A stretch of 64,000 nucleotides of DNA from Bartonella tribocorum CIP 105476 (GCF_000196435.1 NC_010161.1:806001-870000), one strand, 5' to 3'; shown: positions 51,210 to 61,486, counted from the first letter of the stretch. Notes: generated by a model from the letters alone, not told the origin. Translations and numbers: made by a program.

Positions 51210-52700
51210 TTAACCAATTTGTTCTGGAAGATAATTGCTATCTGCCAGATCACTAAAGCGTGTGAAATCAGATTGAAATGCAAGGGATACGATTCCTGTC
51301 GGTCCGTGACGTTGTTTTGCAACAATAACATCAGCTTTTCCCATAATTTTATCCATTTCATCTTGCCATTTTTGATGTTCCAAAGTGCCTAATTTTGGTT
51401 CTTCATTTTTGAAATAATATTCTTCGCGATAAACAAAAAGGACAATGTCGGCATCTTGCTCGATAGAACCAGATTCACGTAAATCTGAGAGTTGTGGACG
51501 TTTATCTGTTCTGTTTTCGACTTGGCGCGAAAGTTGTGAAAGAGCGATAATAGGAACATTCAATTCTTTCGCTAATGCTTTTAACCCTGTGGTAATTTCT
51601 GTAATTTCTTGAACACGATTTTCAGATGAACGCTTTGAGCTACTTGTCATGAGTTGGATATAATCAATAAACAAGACATCCAAGCCATGTTGTCGCTTGA
51701 GACGCCGAGCACGGGCAGCCAGTTGCGTAATTGATATTCCCCCAGTTTGATCAATATAAAGGGGGGCTTTTTGGAGCTGGTTCACCGCACGGATGATTTT
51801 TGAAAATTGTTCATCTGAAATATTACCACGTCGAATATCAGAAGAAGAGACTTCTGTTTGTTCAGAAATAATACGTGTTGCAAGCTGCTCTGAGGACATT
51901 TCAAGTGAGAAGAACCCTACAACGCCGCCCTCATTGTCTTGGATATTACCATTATGATTATAAGCATTGGCAATATTAAAGGCAATGTTGGTTGCTAGTG
52001 AAGTTTTACCCATACCAGGGCGTCCCGCAAGGATAATTAAGTCAGATGCTTGTAATCCCCCCATTTTTTCATCAAGCGTTTTAATATGGGTGGCTATCCC
52101 TGATAATTGTGAAGAACGTTTTTTCGCAGCACTTGCCATATCGAGTGCTTTTTTTACAGCCTCATTAAAATTTTCAAATCCGCCTCCATATTTCCCTTTT
52201 TCTGCGAGCTCAAATAACTGATTTTCAACAGTTTCAATTTGTTGGGTAGGCGTAAGCTCTACAGGAGCATCAAAGGCCGTATTGACAACTTGAGTTCCAA
52301 GGTTAATCAAAGAACGACGGATAAAAAGGTCGTAAATAACGCGTCCATAATCTTCAGCGTTAATAATAGTGACTGCTTCTTTGGCTAAGCGAACAACATA
52401 CTGGTAGACAGTAATATCTCCAATTTTCTCTTCCATTTGGATATAAGGCTTGATCGTAACCGGATCTACAAGTTTTCCTGTTTTAATAAGGTGAGATAAA
52501 ACAGCATAAATCTTTTGATGCAACGGTTCAAAAAAATGTTCTGGTTTTAGAAAATCCGAAACGCGGTCGAGAGAATCATTGTTGATAAAGATAGCACCAA
52601 GTAATGCCTGTTCAGCTTCAATATTATGTGGAAGTTGCCGAAAAGAAGGGGAATCTTCTTTTTTCGAAGAGCTGATATTAACAACACTAGTTTCTTCCAT
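51210..52700 (-). CDS. dnaB: Replicative DNA helicase DnaB
   Basis: A hexameric helicase at the replication fork. The N-terminal domain is PHNIEAEQALLGAIFINNDS. The RecA-like domain has Walker A AGRPGMGKTSLATNIA, FSLEMSSEQLATR, DVLFIDYIQLM and LSQLSRQVENR...LSDLRESGSIEQDADIV. 496 aa. No intein is present. Confidence 0.97.
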   Translation of the reverse strand: MEETSVVNISSSKKEDSPSFRQLPHNIEAEQALLGAIFINNDSLDRVSDFLKPEHFFEPLHQKIYAVLSHLIKTGKLVDPVTIKPYIQMEEKIGDITVYQYVVRLAKEAVTIINAEDYGRVIYDLFIRRSLINLGTQVVNTAFDAPVELTPTQQIETVENQLFELAEKGKYGGGFENFNEAVKKALDMASAAKKRSSQLSGIATHIKTLDEKMGGLQASDLIILAGRPGMGKTSLATNIAFNIANAYNHNGNIQDNEGGVVGFFSLEMSSEQLATRIISEQTEVSSSDIRRGNISDEQFSKIIRAVNQLQKAPLYIDQTGGISITQLAARARRLKRQHGLDVLFIDYIQLMTSSSKRSSENRVQEITEITTGLKALAKELNVPIIALSQLSRQVENRTDKRPQLSDLRESGSIEQDADIVLFVYREEYYFKNEEPKLGTLEHQKWQDEMDKIMGKADVIVAKQRHGPTGIVSLAFQSDFTRFSDLADSNYLPEQIG

Positions 52701-53300
52701 AATATTTTCCCACTAAAATTCCAAGTCTAGCTACTTTAGGCGTTAAATTTAAAATCGTACATTAAAAAAATAGAGCTACAAAGCTTCATTTTAAGTTAAA
52801 ATCATATAATTTTTAAAAACTCTCTTCTAATTGCTCATTTATCATTCGTGTATTATTAATATAACATCTATTTCGTATGTTCTATTTTTATAATATATGA
52901 CTTTTAAAGTGGAAGGTTCGACACTCTAAATTGAAGTATTTTGAAATTATGTGATTTTAAAATTCTCATACCAGTGTCAGTGGAATGACTTCTTTGTCAT
53001 TGAAATCATTGTAGATCACCTGAAGATATAATTAACTTACCGCTCATGCAAAACTCACCCTTAAGGAGAGAGCTTTAAATTATTTTTTCTTTGATGCTGG
53101 AGAAATAAAAGCATTTTCTCTTAGTGATATTATCATTTTGGACATGCAATAATCTTTAGATAATATATTTCTAATTCTTCATAAAAATTAGATTCTTTAT
53201 GTATGATAGCCATAAAATACTCAATTTTAAAGCGTGAGTATTTTATGACCAATATTTTAAATGGAATAAAAGATATAAAACAAAAAGAAAAACGTAGCAA
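52701..53300. other. 600-bp spacer between rplI and dnaB
   Basis: No gene recognised. It contains a strong hairpin past rplI (53211-53247) and a small AATGAC...GTCATT repeat (about 52985-53002). The dnaB promoter on minus should lie in the 52701-52900 part. Confidence 0.5.
53211..53247 (-). terminator. Hairpin downstream of rplI
   Basis: A perfect 12-bp inverted repeat: arms 53211-53222 and 53236-53247, loop 13 nt. It lies 53 bases past the rplI stop on minus. The stem is AT-rich and lacks a clean T-tract, so it could be a terminator or a binding site. Confidence 0.45.
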
Positions 53301-53897
53301 TTAAGCTTCTTGATGAGGACTATTTATATCGTTGTCGTTAATTTCTTCTACCAACAATTCTTCCTGATTTTCTTCTAATATTTCTTCTTGAAGATTATAT
53401 ATTTCTTCAGCAGAAGTAAGAGTTTCACCTTCTGCTTGGCGTTGTGCTTCACTGGTGGAACGTGCAACGTTAATAACCACAGAAATTTGAACTTCAGGAT
53501 GGAGACTAAGAGTAATCGTGTGAAGACCGATCATTTTTATTGGATGATTAAGTTCAATTTGATTTCGCCCAATAGAGAATCCTTCATCTGTTATGATTTC
53601 AGCAATATCACGCGTTGACACAGATCCATAAAGTTGTCCTGTTTCACCAGCAGAACGAACAGCAATAAATGATTGACCATCAAGTTTTTCAGCAATTTTT
53701 TGTGCTTCGCTTTTGCGCTCAAGATTACGTGCTTCAAGTTGTGCACGTTGAGTCTCAAAATGTTTTTTATTCGCTTCATTTGCGCGTAAAGCTTTACCTT
53801 GAGGCAAGAGAAAATTACGTGCATAACCATCTTTCACTGAGACAATATCACCCATCTGACCAAGACGAGGAATGCGCTCAAGTAGAATAATATCCAT
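53301..53897 (-). CDS. rplI: 50S ribosomal protein L9
   Basis: [36 protein letters not shown] is the L9 N-terminal domain, followed by the long central helix and the C-terminal domain ([13 protein letters not shown]). The acidic tail (about 165-198) is longer than in E. coli. I chose the ATG at 53897, with AAAGGAAA upstream, over the frame opening at 53939. 198 aa. Confidence 0.97.
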   Translation of the reverse strand: MDIILLERIPRLGQMGDIVSVKDGYARNFLLPQGKALRANEANKKHFETQRAQLEARNLERKSEAQKIAEKLDGQSFIAVRSAGETGQLYGSVSTRDIAEIITDEGFSIGRNQIELNHPIKMIGLHTITLSLHPEVQISVVINVARSTSEAQRQAEGETLTSAEEIYNLQEEILEENQEELLVEEINDNDINSPHQEA

Positions 53898-53922
53898 AGT
53901 TTTTCCTTTCGAACAAATAAAT

Positions 53923-54903
53923 TTAGGGAAGTTTTTCATGTGATTGAAAGTTGTATTGAATAGCAGCCCAAATACCCATCAAAAGCATCATGAAAGAAAC
54001 AGGTGGGAAAAAAACGACAGTTAAAATAGCAATATAAACAAGAGAAAGTATAATAACCCGACCGTTGACCCCTTTTGTAATATTGTGAAGATACGCTAGA
54101 CCACTAATTGATATGATGACAGTATAAGCAGAGCTAAAGACGCGTGTCCCCAAATTAAGAGAATCGCTCAATTCAGCCATGGATGCGATGGAAACAACAA
54201 TGAAAATAACAATTCCAGAAATTGGAAGGCGAAGAGTTTTGCTCCAATCATCTCGAGGTCTTTTAAGCCACTTCATATATTGGGCCGTTATTATTGAAAA
54301 ATAAAGATTACCAATGAGAAAAATCAAACTATAAACTGTCAGAGCGATAGCTGCTAAAGTTGCAGCATGTGCCATTAAAAATTCACTAACATTAAGTATA
54401 TTAGCTTCTTTTAATGACTGCAATTGTTGTAGAGCCTGTACGATGTTTTCAATGATTTTTTTTGCAATGAGAGGGGTATCAGAACTGGCTTTCACATAGA
54501 GTCCAATGAAGGTGACTATAAGAGCAATAAAGTTGGTTAAATGAAAAATAACGGATGACAATGGGTACCATATCAGTGTATTTTCTTTTTGCGCTGGTCG
54601 CGCAAGTCCAAGAAGCCAAGAGGCATACACAGCAGGAAGAAAAGATAACAGCATAAACCCAAGAGCAATATAGATATCCGTGGCTATGACAAGAATAACA
54701 GTTGCACTTATTAAGGCAACGAAGCTGGCAAAAGTTCCTTGACCGAACGCAACAATAAAAATTGGCAATGAGAGAAAGCAGCCAAGAAGAAAAGAAAAAG
54801 AGGGAGCGATATTGGCAACACTGATGATTGCCATTCCTATCACAACAGCAAACAATCCAGCCAAAACACCGGTTAATATCTCATAAGTATGATTTTTTTT
54901 CAT
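53923..54903 (-). CDS. DUF2232 family membrane protein
   Basis: A 326-aa inner-membrane protein with seven or eight hydrophobic segments. It sits between rpsR and rplI, as the DUF2232/YybS-like gene does in many Rhizobiales. No function is established. A terminator separates it from rpsR, so it and rplI may have their own promoter in 54904-55012. Confidence 0.8.
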   Translation of the reverse strand: MKKNHTYEILTGVLAGLFAVVIGMAIISVANIAPSFSFLLGCFLSLPIFIVAFGQGTFASFVALISATVILVIATDIYIALGFMLLSFLPAVYASWLLGLARPAQKENTLIWYPLSSVIFHLTNFIALIVTFIGLYVKASSDTPLIAKKIIENIVQALQQLQSLKEANILNVSEFLMAHAATLAAIALTVYSLIFLIGNLYFSIITAQYMKWLKRPRDDWSKTLRLPISGIVIFIVVSIASMAELSDSLNLGTRVFSSAYTVIISISGLAYLHNITKGVNGRVIILSLVYIAILTVVFFPPVSFMMLLMGIWAAIQYNFQSHEKLP

Positions 54904-55012
54904 TTATTGCTGTCCTGCTTTCTGCAGTTAGAGGCATGTCACTACCTCAACTTTTATATTTAAGAGCTTAACATAGGATACAATAAGCCATTTTTCTAAA
55001 CCATAAAAGAAA

Positions 55013-55039
55013 AGCAACTGGAGAGTTTCTCCAATTGCT
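55013..55039 (-). terminator. Intrinsic terminator after rpsR
   Basis: A 12-bp stem with one mismatch (arms 55013-55024 and 55028-55039) and a 3-nt loop. On minus it is followed by TTTTCTTTT. It lies 17 bases past the rpsR stop: a classical factor-independent terminator. Confidence 0.8.
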
Positions 55040-55055
55040 AGAATGTCTTGATCGT

Positions 55056-55307
55056 TTACTTTATAACGTATGGAAGTAATCCTAAAAAGCGAGCGCGTTT
55101 GATAGCGTTAGCTAATTCACGCTGTTTTTTCTGACTAACAGCTGTAATTCGCGACGGAACAATTTTCCCACGTTCAGAAATATAACGTTGTAACAATTTG
55201 ATATCTTTATAATCAATTTTGGGCGCAGTAGCCCCCGAAAAAGGACATGTTTTACGACGACGATGAAAAGGGCGACGTGAAGAGTTTTGATTCGTGTCAG
55301 TCATCAT
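55056..55307 (-). CDS. rpsR: 30S ribosomal protein S18
   Basis: S18, partner of S6 on the 30S platform. [35 protein letters not shown] and [19 protein letters not shown] are family signatures. 82-83 aa. The start is ATGATG, overlapping the rpsF stop; either ATG is possible. Confidence 0.97.
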   Translation of the reverse strand: MMTDTNQNSSRRPFHRRRKTCPFSGATAPKIDYKDIKLLQRYISERGKIVPSRITAVSQKKQRELANAIKRARFLGLLPYVIK

Positions 55308-55711
55308 TCTACCCTTTCTATAGCATTTTCACGTTGACGACGTGGGGAGCGAGAGCGCTCCTCATCCTGACCAGCGTGCGCATTGCGATCAAGGTGCGAA
55401 AGCATCGCAGATTTTTCTTTTTCGTGTTTTTCTACACGAATGGTCATATAGCGCAAAATATCTTCATTGATTCGCATTTGACGCTCCATTTCAGCAATTG
55501 CTGCAGCTGGTGCATCAATATTGACCAAGACATAATAAGCCTTACGGTTTTTACGAATACGATAAGCAAGAGGACGAAGTCCCCAATTTTCTACGCGCCC
55601 AACCTTTCCACCGTGCGTTTCAATGACACCTTTGTAAAGGCTCAAAAGTTCATCGACTTGCTGCGGTGCAACGTCTTGTCGGGCAAGGAACATATGTTCA
55701 TAAAGAGCCAT
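55304..55711 (-). CDS. rpsF: 30S ribosomal protein S6
   Basis: [23 protein letters not shown], the [31 protein letters not shown] core and an arginine-rich tail ([10 protein letters not shown]) mark S6. I chose the ATG at 55711, with GAAAGGC upstream. 135 aa. First gene of the rpsF-rpsR unit. Confidence 0.97.
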   Translation of the reverse strand: MALYEHMFLARQDVAPQQVDELLSLYKGVIETHGGKVGRVENWGLRPLAYRIRKNRKAYYVLVNIDAPAAAIAEMERQMRINEDILRYMTIRVEKHEKEKSAMLSHLDRNAHAGQDEERSRSPRRQRENAIERVE

Positions 55712-56058
55712 TGTTTTGCCTTTCTTCAATTAAATCTTACCGGTTTTAGCGCAAAGCCTCTGCGACTTGTCTTTTTGGGAAATCCAAAGAAGAAAGGACG
55801 CGTTTACGATTTGAGACATCTCAGAGCGGAGACACGGGAAGCCGGAAACATTGTATTTCCTACTGATATTTTACAGCCCTCCGTTCAACCTCCAGCTAAA
55901 GTGCCGGCAACGAACACTTCATATCTACAGGTTATCTTTTAAAATAGCAAGTTTATATACATAAAAAAAATAGATTTATTAAATCTTGATATATTTTCAA
56001 TATACTTCCCTCTTCTACAAAGAGATAGTGCTGTAACATACAGATAAAGGAGAGAAAA
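55712..56058. other. Leader/promoter region between rpsF and PAP2 gene
   Basis: A 347-bp divergent spacer. The half next to rpsF (55740-55930) is more GC-rich than other spacers here and may form a structured rpsF leader. The S6:S18-type leader is a known regulatory element, but I could not draw a convincing fold. The half next to the PAP2 gene is AT-rich. Confidence 0.35.
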
Positions 56059-56661
56059 ATGGATTTTTTAAACCAGATTGATGTTACGCTCTTTAAGATG
56101 TTTGTCGGCAATCATCAGTCTTGGTCAATTTTAGTTTTGTTTAGTATTTTTTGTGCAAAGTTTTTAATTTACATTATTCCTCTTCATCTTTGTGTGTTGT
56201 GGTTTTGTGGTGGGGAAAGGGAGCGATGTGTTGTGCTAAGCATTTGCATGAGCATTTGTACTGCTCTTTTTATAGGTTATCTCATTTCTCTCATTTATTT
56301 TCATCCACGCCCATTCGTTGTAGGGTTGACAACACCACTGATTAAACATCGTGCAACAGCTTCTTTTCCAAGTAATCATGCCTTGACCATTGCATCTTAT
56401 ACAGCGAGCTTTTATTTTTACCGATACAAAGGTACTTTTAAATTTGCTGTGGTATTTTTGTGCATGATTTGTTGGGCCCGCATTTTTGTGGGGGTACATT
56501 ATCCCTTTGATATTTTAGCAGGCACAATTTTAGGAGGTCTTGTAAGTCTGGGCGTTATTCAGTTTATAGCCCCATATTTTCCTAAGTTTTTATATCAAAT
56601 TCCACCCTTAAAATATAATTTGAAGAGAGGTATTCGTTCTAAACGAAGCACTTTATCTTGA
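56059..56661 (+). CDS. PAP2-family lipid phosphatase (BcrC-like)
   Basis: An integral membrane phosphatase, probably undecaprenyl-pyrophosphate or a related lipid phosphatase. The three PAP2 motifs are present: HPRPFVVG (partial motif 1), ASFPSNHALT (motif 2) and ARIFVGVHYPFDILAG (motif 3). About five helices. 200 aa. AAAGGAGAG lies before the ATG. The substrate is inferred from the family. Confidence 0.88.
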   Translation: MDFLNQIDVTLFKMFVGNHQSWSILVLFSIFCAKFLIYIIPLHLCVLWFCGGERERCVVLSICMSICTALFIGYLISLIYFHPRPFVVGLTTPLIKHRATASFPSNHALTIASYTASFYFYRYKGTFKFAVVFLCMICWARIFVGVHYPFDILAGTILGGLVSLGVIQFIAPYFPKFLYQIPPLKYNLKRGIRSKRSTLS

Positions 56662-56723
56662 CTTTTTGCAGATGAATAAGGTCAAAAGAAAATAATTTAA
56701 TTGCACAATTAAGGAGTCGATTA

Positions 56724-57668
56724 ATGGGTGCAGCTTTTATTTTTCCAGGGCAAGGGAGTCAACTTGTTGGGATGGGGAGGGCGCTTACAGAGCAATTTTT
56801 TGCGGCGCGAATGGTTTTCGAGGAAGTTGATGATGCTTTGGGTGAGAAATTATCAGAGATCATTTTTGAAGGACCAGCAGATGTTTTAACGTTAACAGCC
56901 AATGCACAACCAGCATTAATGGCTGTATCCATGGCTGTCATACGTGTGATGGAACAATTAGGGCTTCGTATAGAAGAAAAGGTAAAGTTTGTTGCTGGTC
57001 ATTCTTTAGGCGAATATTCGGCTCTTTGTGCTGCTGGTACATTGAGTCTCACAGATACGGCAAGGCTTTTGCGCATTCGTGGCAATGCCATGCAGGCTGC
57101 TGTTGCGGTTGGTGAAGGCTCTATGGCGGCACTTATTGGTTTGGAAGAGCACGTTGTGGAAGAAATTTGCAAAATTGTTTCTGGAGAAGGACTATGCCAG
57201 ATTGCTAATGATAATGGTGGTAGGCAAATTGTTATTTCAGGTGAAGCAAAAGCTGTTGAGACAGCGGTAGAGATTGCATCAACAAAAGGTGCAAAACGTG
57301 CACTTCTCCTTCCGGTGTCTGCACCTTTTCATTCGTCTTTAATGCAGCCTGCTGCGGATGCCATGAAGAAAGCACTTTTGACTGTTAACAAAAATGCTCC
57401 TATTGTTCCTTTGATTGCCAATGTTTCTGTTGAACCAGAAAGCGATCCTGAGCGTATTGCTACTCTTCTCATTCAACAAGTGACTGGGAGGGTGCGGTGG
57501 CGTGAAACAATAGAATGGATCGGTGCTAATGGGGTTGATACGCTTTTTGAAGTTGGTTCTGGAAAAGTATTAACAGGTTTAACGCGCCGTATTAACAAGG
57601 ATATAAAGGGGGGAACAATTGGAACAGTTGATGAAATAGAATCAGCGCTAGGGATGCTTGGCGTTTAA
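56724..57668 (+). CDS. fabD: Malonyl-CoA:ACP transacylase
   Basis: Loads malonate on ACP. FPGQGSQLVGMG, the catalytic serine Ser94 in GHSLGEYSA, and LPVSAPFHSSLM (catalytic His) are visible. 314 aa. First of the fabD-fabG-acpP-fabF cluster. Confidence 0.97.
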   Translation: MGAAFIFPGQGSQLVGMGRALTEQFFAARMVFEEVDDALGEKLSEIIFEGPADVLTLTANAQPALMAVSMAVIRVMEQLGLRIEEKVKFVAGHSLGEYSALCAAGTLSLTDTARLLRIRGNAMQAAVAVGEGSMAALIGLEEHVVEEICKIVSGEGLCQIANDNGGRQIVISGEAKAVETAVEIASTKGAKRALLLPVSAPFHSSLMQPAADAMKKALLTVNKNAPIVPLIANVSVEPESDPERIATLLIQQVTGRVRWRETIEWIGANGVDTLFEVGSGKVLTGLTRRINKDIKGGTIGTVDEIESALGMLGV

Positions 57669-57687
57669 TCTATAAGGAGTTTAAAAA

Positions 57688-58425
57688 ATGTTTAGATTAA
57701 CAGGACGTAAAGCTCTTGTAACGGGGGCATCAGGAGGAATTGGTGAAGCAATTGCACGTTGTTTTCACGCACAAGGCGCCATTGTGGGACTTCATGGAAC
57801 ACGTGAAGACAAGCTTAAAGAAGTGGCAGCAGAATTAGGACAGAATGTTTTTGTGTTTCCCGCTAATCTTTCTGAACGTCAATCGATTAAACAATTGGCT
57901 GAAGTTGCAGAAAAAGAAATGGATGGTGTTGATATTTTGGTCAATAATGCGGGAATCACCAGGGATGGTCTTTTTGTGCGTATGCAAGATAAAGATTGGG
58001 ATGATGTTTTAGAAGTTAACCTAACAGCTGCTTCTCTTTTGACGCGTGAATTAACACATTCTATGATGCGTCGTCGTTATGGAAGGATTATTAATATTAC
58101 ATCAGTTGTTGGTGTTGTGGGAAATCCTGGACAAACGAATTATTGTGCTGCAAAAGCAGGCTTGATAGGTTTTTCTAAAGCATTGGCACAAGAAATTGCT
58201 TCGCGAAACATTACTGTCAATTGTATTGCTCCAGGATTTATTAAATCTGCCATGACAGATAAGCTTAATGAAAAGCAAAAAGAAGCCATTATGGCTGCGA
58301 TTCCAATGAAGCGTATGGGGAGTGGGCAAGAAATAGCCGCTACTGCTGTTTACCTAGCGAGCGATGAAGCGGCCTATATGACAGGTCAAACGCTCCATAT
58401 TAATGGTGGCATGGCAATGATTTAA
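57688..58425 (+). CDS. fabG: 3-oxoacyl-ACP reductase
   Basis: An SDR that reduces 3-ketoacyl-ACP with NADPH. GASGGIGEAIA, NNAGITRDGL, the ITSVVG...YCAAKAG active site, and IAPGFIKSAMTD are typical. 245 aa. AAGGAG lies 9 nt before the ATG; 19 nt after fabD. Confidence 0.97.
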   Translation: MFRLTGRKALVTGASGGIGEAIARCFHAQGAIVGLHGTREDKLKEVAAELGQNVFVFPANLSERQSIKQLAEVAEKEMDGVDILVNNAGITRDGLFVRMQDKDWDDVLEVNLTAASLLTRELTHSMMRRRYGRIINITSVVGVVGNPGQTNYCAAKAGLIGFSKALAQEIASRNITVNCIAPGFIKSAMTDKLNEKQKEAIMAAIPMKRMGSGQEIAATAVYLASDEAAYMTGQTLHINGGMAMI

Positions 58426-58686
58426 GTATTTTCTTGTATTCCACATTGATTTATAAGCTGTATTATTTTAGATAGTAAGGATTAAAATGAAAAGATGCGC
58501 TATTTCTTTAACATGGTCGTTAATCAATTGATGTCAGAATATCAGATTGGTTCATTTTTTAGGGGATATCCACAGGATGTTTTAAATCATTGCTAAAATC
58601 TTTTAAAGGAATGCATCTATTGCTTGATTAGATGAGCCGGTATAGTTAACCAAATTATAGGAAAATATAAATTCGAGGATTTCAAT

Positions 58687-58923
58687 ATGAGTGATACAGT
58701 AGAGCGCGTTAAAAAAATTATTGTGGAACATCTTGGGGTGAATGCTGATAAAGTCGTAGAAAATGCGAGCTTTATCGATGATCTAGGGGCTGATAGCCTT
58801 GATACGGTTGAACTTGTTATGGCTTTTGAAGAAGAATTTGGTGTAGAAATCCCAGATGAAGCTGCTGAAACGATTTTCACAGTTGGTGATGCAGTCAAGT
58901 TCATTGATAAAGCTTCTGCATAA
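58687..58923 (+). CDS. acpP: Acyl carrier protein
   Basis: The 78-aa acidic carrier. The phosphopantetheine site is Ser37 in [12 protein letters not shown]. It is modified by AcpS (30350-30751). A 261-bp gap upstream suggests its own promoter; that gap holds a possible trace of an integrase-type repeat (58441-58490) but no gene. Confidence 0.98.
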   Translation: MSDTVERVKKIIVEHLGVNADKVVENASFIDDLGADSLDTVELVMAFEEEFGVEIPDEAAETIFTVGDAVKFIDKASA

Positions 58924-58932
58924 TTACCAAAG

Positions 58933-58957
58933 GGCAAAGGCATTCATTGCTTTTGCC
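58933..58957 (+). terminator. Hairpin after acpP, probable partial terminator
   Basis: A 10-bp stem with one G-T pair (arms 58933-58942 and 58948-58957) and a 5-nt loop, followed by TGTATTCTT. It lies 10 bases past the acpP stop. It may keep acpP mRNA in excess over fabF. Confidence 0.6.
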
Positions 58958-59025
58958 TGTATTCTTCGGAACTCTTTATGAAAAGAGAGCTTTGAGAGCT
59001 GAAGTTTAGTTCAAGGTTAGAAGTT

Positions 59026-60288
59026 ATGAGACGTGTTGTTGTTACTGGTTTAGGATTGGTATCTCCATTGGCTGGTAATATTGAATATAGTTGGAAACGA
59101 CTTCTTGAAGGGAGAAGTGGTGTTCGGCGTATTACTGAATTTGATGTGTCCGATTTGCCATGCCAGATTGCAGCACGTATCCCCTTAGGGGATGGAACAG
59201 AGGGGACCTATAATGCTGATTTGTATATGGAACCTAAAGAACAGCGTAAGGTTGATGCATTTATTGTTTATGCAATGGCAGCTGCTCACCAAGCGCTTGC
59301 AGATGCTGAATGGTTTCCTAAGAGTGATGAAGATCAGATTTGTACAGGGGTATTAATTGGTTCGGGGATTGGAGGGATTGAGGGCATTGTTGAGGCTGGT
59401 TATACGCTTCGGGATAAAGGTCCACGCCGTGTTTCTCCTTTTTTTATTCCAGGGCGTTTGATTAATCTTGCTTCTGGTTATGTGTCTATTCAGTATGGTT
59501 TACGGGGGCCTAATCATTCGGTTGTGACAGCTTGTTCGACAGGGGCTCATGCGATCGGTGATGCGGCACGTTTGATTATGTTCGGTGATGCAGATGTCAT
59601 GGTGGCAGGGGGAACTGAATCTCCGATAAATCGGATATCTCTTGCGGGCTTTTCTGCTTGTAGAGCTCTTTCTACTTGTCGCAATGATGATCCTGAACGG
59701 GCTTCACGTCCTTATGATGCTGATCGTGATGGTTTTGTGATGGGGGAAGGAGCGGCGGTTGTTGTTTTAGAAGAGCTAGAACATGCCAGAAAACGGGGGG
59801 CACGTATTTATGCTGAGGTTATTGGCTACGGTTTATCGGGTGACGCTTACCACATTACAGCGCCTTCAGAAAGTGGTGAAGGGGCTCAGCGTAGTATGAT
59901 GGCTGCTCTTAAGCGTGCACAAGTGAATGTGAGTGAACTTGATTATATTAATGCTCATGGTACATCAACGATGGCTGATTCCATAGAGTTAGCAGCTGTT
60001 GAACGTGTTTTAGGAAATTATGCACCACAAGTTTCTATGTCATCAACGAAATCCTCTATCGGGCATTTACTTGGTGCAGCCGGTGCTGCTGAGGCTATTT
60101 TTTGTGTTTTAGCTATACGGGATAATATAGCGCCAGCGACGCTTAATCTTGACAATCCATCGATTGAAACGAAAATCGATCTTGTCCCGCATAAACCACG
60201 TGAACGAAAGATCGATACGATACTTTCCAATTCTTTTGGATTTGGTGGAACAAATGCATCGTTGGTGATGAGACGTTTTAGGGGATAA
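59026..60288 (+). CDS. fabF: 3-oxoacyl-ACP synthase II
   Basis: The elongating condensing enzyme. The catalytic Cys170 is in VVTACSTGAH, with His in INAHGTSTMADS and SSIGHLLGAAGAAE. 420 aa. FGFGGTNASLV is the C-terminal motif. Confidence 0.97.
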   Translation: MRRVVVTGLGLVSPLAGNIEYSWKRLLEGRSGVRRITEFDVSDLPCQIAARIPLGDGTEGTYNADLYMEPKEQRKVDAFIVYAMAAAHQALADAEWFPKSDEDQICTGVLIGSGIGGIEGIVEAGYTLRDKGPRRVSPFFIPGRLINLASGYVSIQYGLRGPNHSVVTACSTGAHAIGDAARLIMFGDADVMVAGGTESPINRISLAGFSACRALSTCRNDDPERASRPYDADRDGFVMGEGAAVVVLEELEHARKRGARIYAEVIGYGLSGDAYHITAPSESGEGAQRSMMAALKRAQVNVSELDYINAHGTSTMADSIELAAVERVLGNYAPQVSMSSTKSSIGHLLGAAGAAEAIFCVLAIRDNIAPATLNLDNPSIETKIDLVPHKPRERKIDTILSNSFGFGGTNASLVMRRFRG

Positions 60289-60454
60289 GAAGTATTTTTA
60301 TTTAATTTCTGCTTTTGAATTTTCACCTTTATTATAAGGTTAATGAGAAATTGTAATATTGTCCTTAATCGCTATTGAGGGGTTATGTTCTATGTGGAAA
60401 ATCATTAAAGGATGTAAGTGATCCCTCTTCGAATTATTAAGCGGATAGTTAGGC

Positions 60455-61486
60455 ATGTTAACACATAAAAAACAAAAGAAATCATCTATCGTCCGTAATC
60501 CTTTGGTTATTCTTGGTCATTTTTTTCTCATGCTGATTGTGATTATTCTTTTCGGCATAAGTATTCCTCTTTATATTGGAAAAAGTATTTTTGAAGAAAA
60601 GGGAAAAATTGAGGAAGAACAAGTTGTTCTTATCAGTCCTGGTACAGGAATTCGTGAAATTGCTTCATTGTTAGAAAAACGTGGTTTCATTCGATCATCA
60701 GATATTTTTGTTTATGGGGTTGGTTATTACAAAAACACCAGCCATCTGAAGGCTGGTGAATATTTAATTCCAGCTCATGCTTCAATGCAGGATATTATGG
60801 ATATTCTTGTGAAAGGAAAATCCATTGAGTATACATTTACAGTACCAGAAGGTTTAACGGTTCAGCAAGTTTTCGATCGATTAGCGGCAAATGAAATTTT
60901 GATTGGGGATCTTCCAAAAGTTTTGCCTCCAGAGGGCTATTTGATGACGGATACTGTTCGCTTTATTCGGGGGACAACGCGTGAAGAAATTATAAACAGA
61001 TTGTATGAGGGACAGAAAAAATTAATTCATGCGATATGGGCGACGCGTTCACCTGATTTACCCATTAAATCAGTTGATGAATTTGTCATATTGGCCTCAA
61101 TTGTTGAGAAAGAAACAGGCGTTGCAGCAGAGAGACCAATGGTTGCTGCGGTATTTTATAACCGCCTTGTAAAGCATATGCGTCTTCAATCAGATCCAAC
61201 GGTAATTTATGGTCTCTTTGAAGGAAAAGGAAAGCCATCAGGTCGTGCAATTTACCGTTCAGATCTTGAGAAGGAAACACCCTATAACACTTATAAAATT
61301 AATGGTTTACCCCCAACAGCCATTGCAAATCCAGGTCGTGATTCTTTGAAAGCAGTAGCACATCCACCAAGCAGTGATGCACTTTATTTTGTTGCTGATG
61401 GTTCAGGAGGGCATGTTTTCTCTCGAACCTTAGAGGAACATAATATGAATGTTCGCAAGTGGCGAGAATTAAAGGCAAAACATTGA
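60455..61486 (+). CDS. mltG: Endolytic transglycosylase MltG
   Basis: An inner-membrane enzyme that cuts nascent peptidoglycan. One membrane helix (about 17-42), a LysM-like domain, and the YceG domain with catalytic Glu218 in LASIVEKETG, QSDPTVIYG and NTYKINGLPPTAIANPG. 343 aa. Its last codon and TGA stop (61481-61486) lie at the start of integrase relic E, so the C-terminal end may have been replaced by the insertion. Confidence 0.94.
   Translation: MLTHKKQKKSSIVRNPLVILGHFFLMLIVIILFGISIPLYIGKSIFEEKGKIEEEQVVLISPGTGIREIASLLEKRGFIRSSDIFVYGVGYYKNTSHLKAGEYLIPAHASMQDIMDILVKGKSIEYTFTVPEGLTVQQVFDRLAANEILIGDLPKVLPPEGYLMTDTVRFIRGTTREEIINRLYEGQKKLIHAIWATRSPDLPIKSVDEFVILASIVEKETGVAAERPMVAAVFYNRLVKHMRLQSDPTVIYGLFEGKGKPSGRAIYRSDLEKETPYNTYKINGLPPTAIANPGRDSLKAVAHPPSSDALYFVADGSGGHVFSRTLEEHNMNVRKWRELKAKH

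Noticed and set aside
51210-52700. Intein in dnaB
   Set aside because: The protein is 496 aa with continuous helicase motifs, so no intein is inserted.
55247-55942. 231-codon open frame on plus
   Set aside because: It is antisense to rpsR, rpsF and their leader, has low-complexity content and no family motif; rpsF and rpsR are certain.
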